DNA from: Bacteroides oleiciplenus YIT 12058 | GTDB lineage: Bacteria; Bacteroidota; Bacteroidia; Bacteroidales; Bacteroidaceae | Length of the DNA stretch: 64,000 nucleotides | Assembly (NCBI RefSeq): GCF_000315485.1 | Contig: NZ_JH992943.1 | Location: 81,594 to 145,593 of the forward strand | Reading direction: 5' to 3' | Shown: in pieces, positions 62,788 through 64,000 of the stretch | How positions within the stretch are numbered: the first letter of the stretch is position 1 | Layout of the letters: the number at the start of each line of letters is the position of its first letter | Position numbers and translations under genes: made by a program | Notes under the pieces: generated by a model | The model's database searches: none | Seen by the model: the letters and a program-made list of their open reading frames with translations, nothing else | Told to the model about the DNA's origin: nothing

Positions 62788-64000
62788 TCAAGGATTATTT
62801 CCTGAAATAATAGACCATTCTACAGAATTATAAGATGATTGATATATTCTAACATAGTTAGAGCTCTCCATTATTCCACCTCTCGAAAAAGTTGCCTTCA
62901 AAATCAAGGTACCATCATAAGTGATATTTTGCCTAAAAAACATAGATAAGCTTGTTGATTGCATAGGATGTTTCCCATCTGAAGATAATTGACCAGCAAT
63001 TGTTGTTTCTTTATGTTCTATTGCCCCAACAGGCAATGTATTTACGCATTCGATAGAAGCAAATCGTAAGAACAACCTACCAGTACAATCCCAATAAATC
63101 ACATCACTTCCTTTTGAACTTCCTCCGAATCCACCTGTTCCCCAATCTACAAGTGTGTCACTTGTCCTATTTGGGCGTCCCAAACCAGTAATTTTAATTG
63201 TTGGAGTTTCGTTATAATCAAAAATATCCGATGCTATTTCCACATCGTCTTGCCCATAAACATCTCCTGTATTATTATATTCATAATAAGTAAAAAACAC
63301 TTTACTCTCTTTTAATTGTGCATGATACCTTGTCCAGTCTATATCATATTGAGTTTCAGAAATACCAATCATATGAGTTTCCGTATTTGCTTCTGGATCA
63401 GTCCCGACTATCCTACGTGAATATCCAGTAATGCCTTCTATCCCAAGATGACCATTATATTTTGAGGAATTCCCAATCACTAATGGATTATCTTCAAAAA
63501 AATATGTAATTTTATATTTGTTTCTCCATTCTATTCCTGTGTTATACACATTACTTATCTCATCCCCTACATATTCTACCTTTACATCCTTTAACGTTTT
63601 CCAATTCACATAGAAACTCTTTGTTCCGTAATCTTCATAAATTTTATCTGTATTCTTCTCGACAAAAACTTTTAATGAAAGTTCGTTTGTCCCTGCATAC
63701 AAATTATCAAAATCTATATAGGTTTCTCCCCCTTTCTTTATCATAACAGACTTTACTTGAGCATACTGTTGATACCCACTAGGAAAACAAGTACACTCTA
63801 TATAAGAAACAACTTCTTCTTTAGGAGCAAAACCACTGACATTAAAATACATTCTATATGAACCTGTCTTTTGGGAGATTTTATGAATTCTCATAAGTCC
63901 AACATTAAAACCATCTCCAAGATACCCATCAACCGTATCCGGATCTTTTTCTGTTGTAAAAGTCTGTATATCACCATACTCATAGTCATTATCACACTTT
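62788..64000 (-). CDS. Unrecognised AT-rich gene, truncated by the window edge
   Basis: The - strand frame is open from the stop at 62788 to the window edge, so the N-terminus lies beyond 64000; the ATG at 63894 is internal or a secondary start. The visible part of about 403 residues is beta-rich with many Tyr, Asn and Thr (RMYFNVSGFAPKEEVVSYIE, FVEKNTDKIYEDYGTKSFYV, GLGRPNRTSDTLVDWGTGG). It looks like an extracytoplasmic, Ig-like or adhesin-type protein. I do not recognise a family. Base composition is visibly more AT-rich than the neighbouring genes, and tRNA-His is adjacent, so acquired DNA is possible. Confidence 0.6.
   Translation of the reverse strand, partial: KCDNDYEYGDIQTFTTEKDPDTVDGYLGDGFNVGLMRIHKISQKTGSYRMYFNVSGFAPKEEVVSYIECTCFPSGYQQYAQVKSVMIKKGGETYIDFDNLYAGTNELSLKVFVEKNTDKIYEDYGTKSFYVNWKTLKDVKVEYVGDEISNVYNTGIEWRNKYKITYFFEDNPLVIGNSSKYNGHLGIEGITGYSRRIVGTDPEANTETHMIGISETQYDIDWTRYHAQLKESKVFFTYYEYNNTGDVYGQDDVEIASDIFDYNETPTIKITGLGRPNRTSDTLVDWGTGGFGGSSKGSDVIYWDCTGRLFLRFASIECVNTLPVGAIEHKETTIAGQLSSDGKHPMQSTSLSMFFRQNITYDGTLILKATFSRGGIMESSNYVRIYQSSYNSVEWSIISGNNP

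Overview
The window is a piece of a Bacteroides-type (Bacteroidota, gut) chromosome. The signs are SusC/SusD pairs, many lipoproteins, glycoside hydrolases typical of polysaccharide utilisation loci (PULs), fused FeoA-FeoB, Rho with a long N-terminal insertion, and promoters of the Bacteroides form TTG/TTTG - about 20 nt - TAnnTTTG. No plasmid, phage structural gene, insertion sequence, rRNA or CRISPR array was seen.

Layout. (1) 90-10215 is a + strand run of secreted carbohydrate-active genes: an alpha/beta-hydrolase-like protein with a damaged 5' end, GH127-type beta-L-arabinofuranosidase, a beta-lactamase-fold serine hydrolase, GH97, GH43 and GH88. The mix suggests arabinose- and uronate-containing plant glycans. 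A sensor kinase without receiver (10234-12567) converges on it. (2) 13040-14950 is a queuosine block on the - strand, yhhQ-queC-queF, behind a candidate preQ1 riboswitch. (3) 15496-23335 is a compact PUL: SusC, SusD, a surface glycan-binding lipoprotein and a chitinase-type GH18 with an unrecognised C-terminal region. (4) 23472-28656 holds a DUF4369-type lipoprotein, a DUF6057-like membrane/TPR protein, a PD40 lipoprotein with a CxxCH heme-type motif, and a DcaP-like porin. (5) 28761-36814 holds a RelE/ParE-type toxin-antitoxin pair, a FadL-family protein, a 63-bp perfect inverted repeat around a promoter, D-lactate dehydrogenase, pirin, a metallo-beta-lactamase-fold protein, a DUF4468-type protein, a VOC protein and a methyltransferase. 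(6) 36838-45302 holds a TlpA-like thioredoxin, an SLC13-type permease and a 1930-residue DUF4011/helicase/Vsr-like protein resembling the Hhe anti-phage system. (7) 45422-53162 holds tRNA-Cys, feoAB with its Cys-rich partner, tilS, a ferredoxin-flavodoxin protein and rho. (8) 53221-62527 holds a Ser-type sulfatase, two overlapping TPR histidine kinases of which the second looks catalytically dead, ffh, folD, a CapA-family lipoprotein and tRNA-His. (9) The right edge has a possible small RNA and an AT-rich unrecognised gene running off the window.

The most rewarding items are the 63-bp inverted repeat with an internal oriented promoter upstream of ldhA, the kinase/pseudokinase pair, the Hhe-like protein with a transglutaminase-like N-terminal region, the CxxCH-lipoprotein operon and the candidate preQ1 riboswitch. 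All family calls come from reading motifs by eye; no database search was run.
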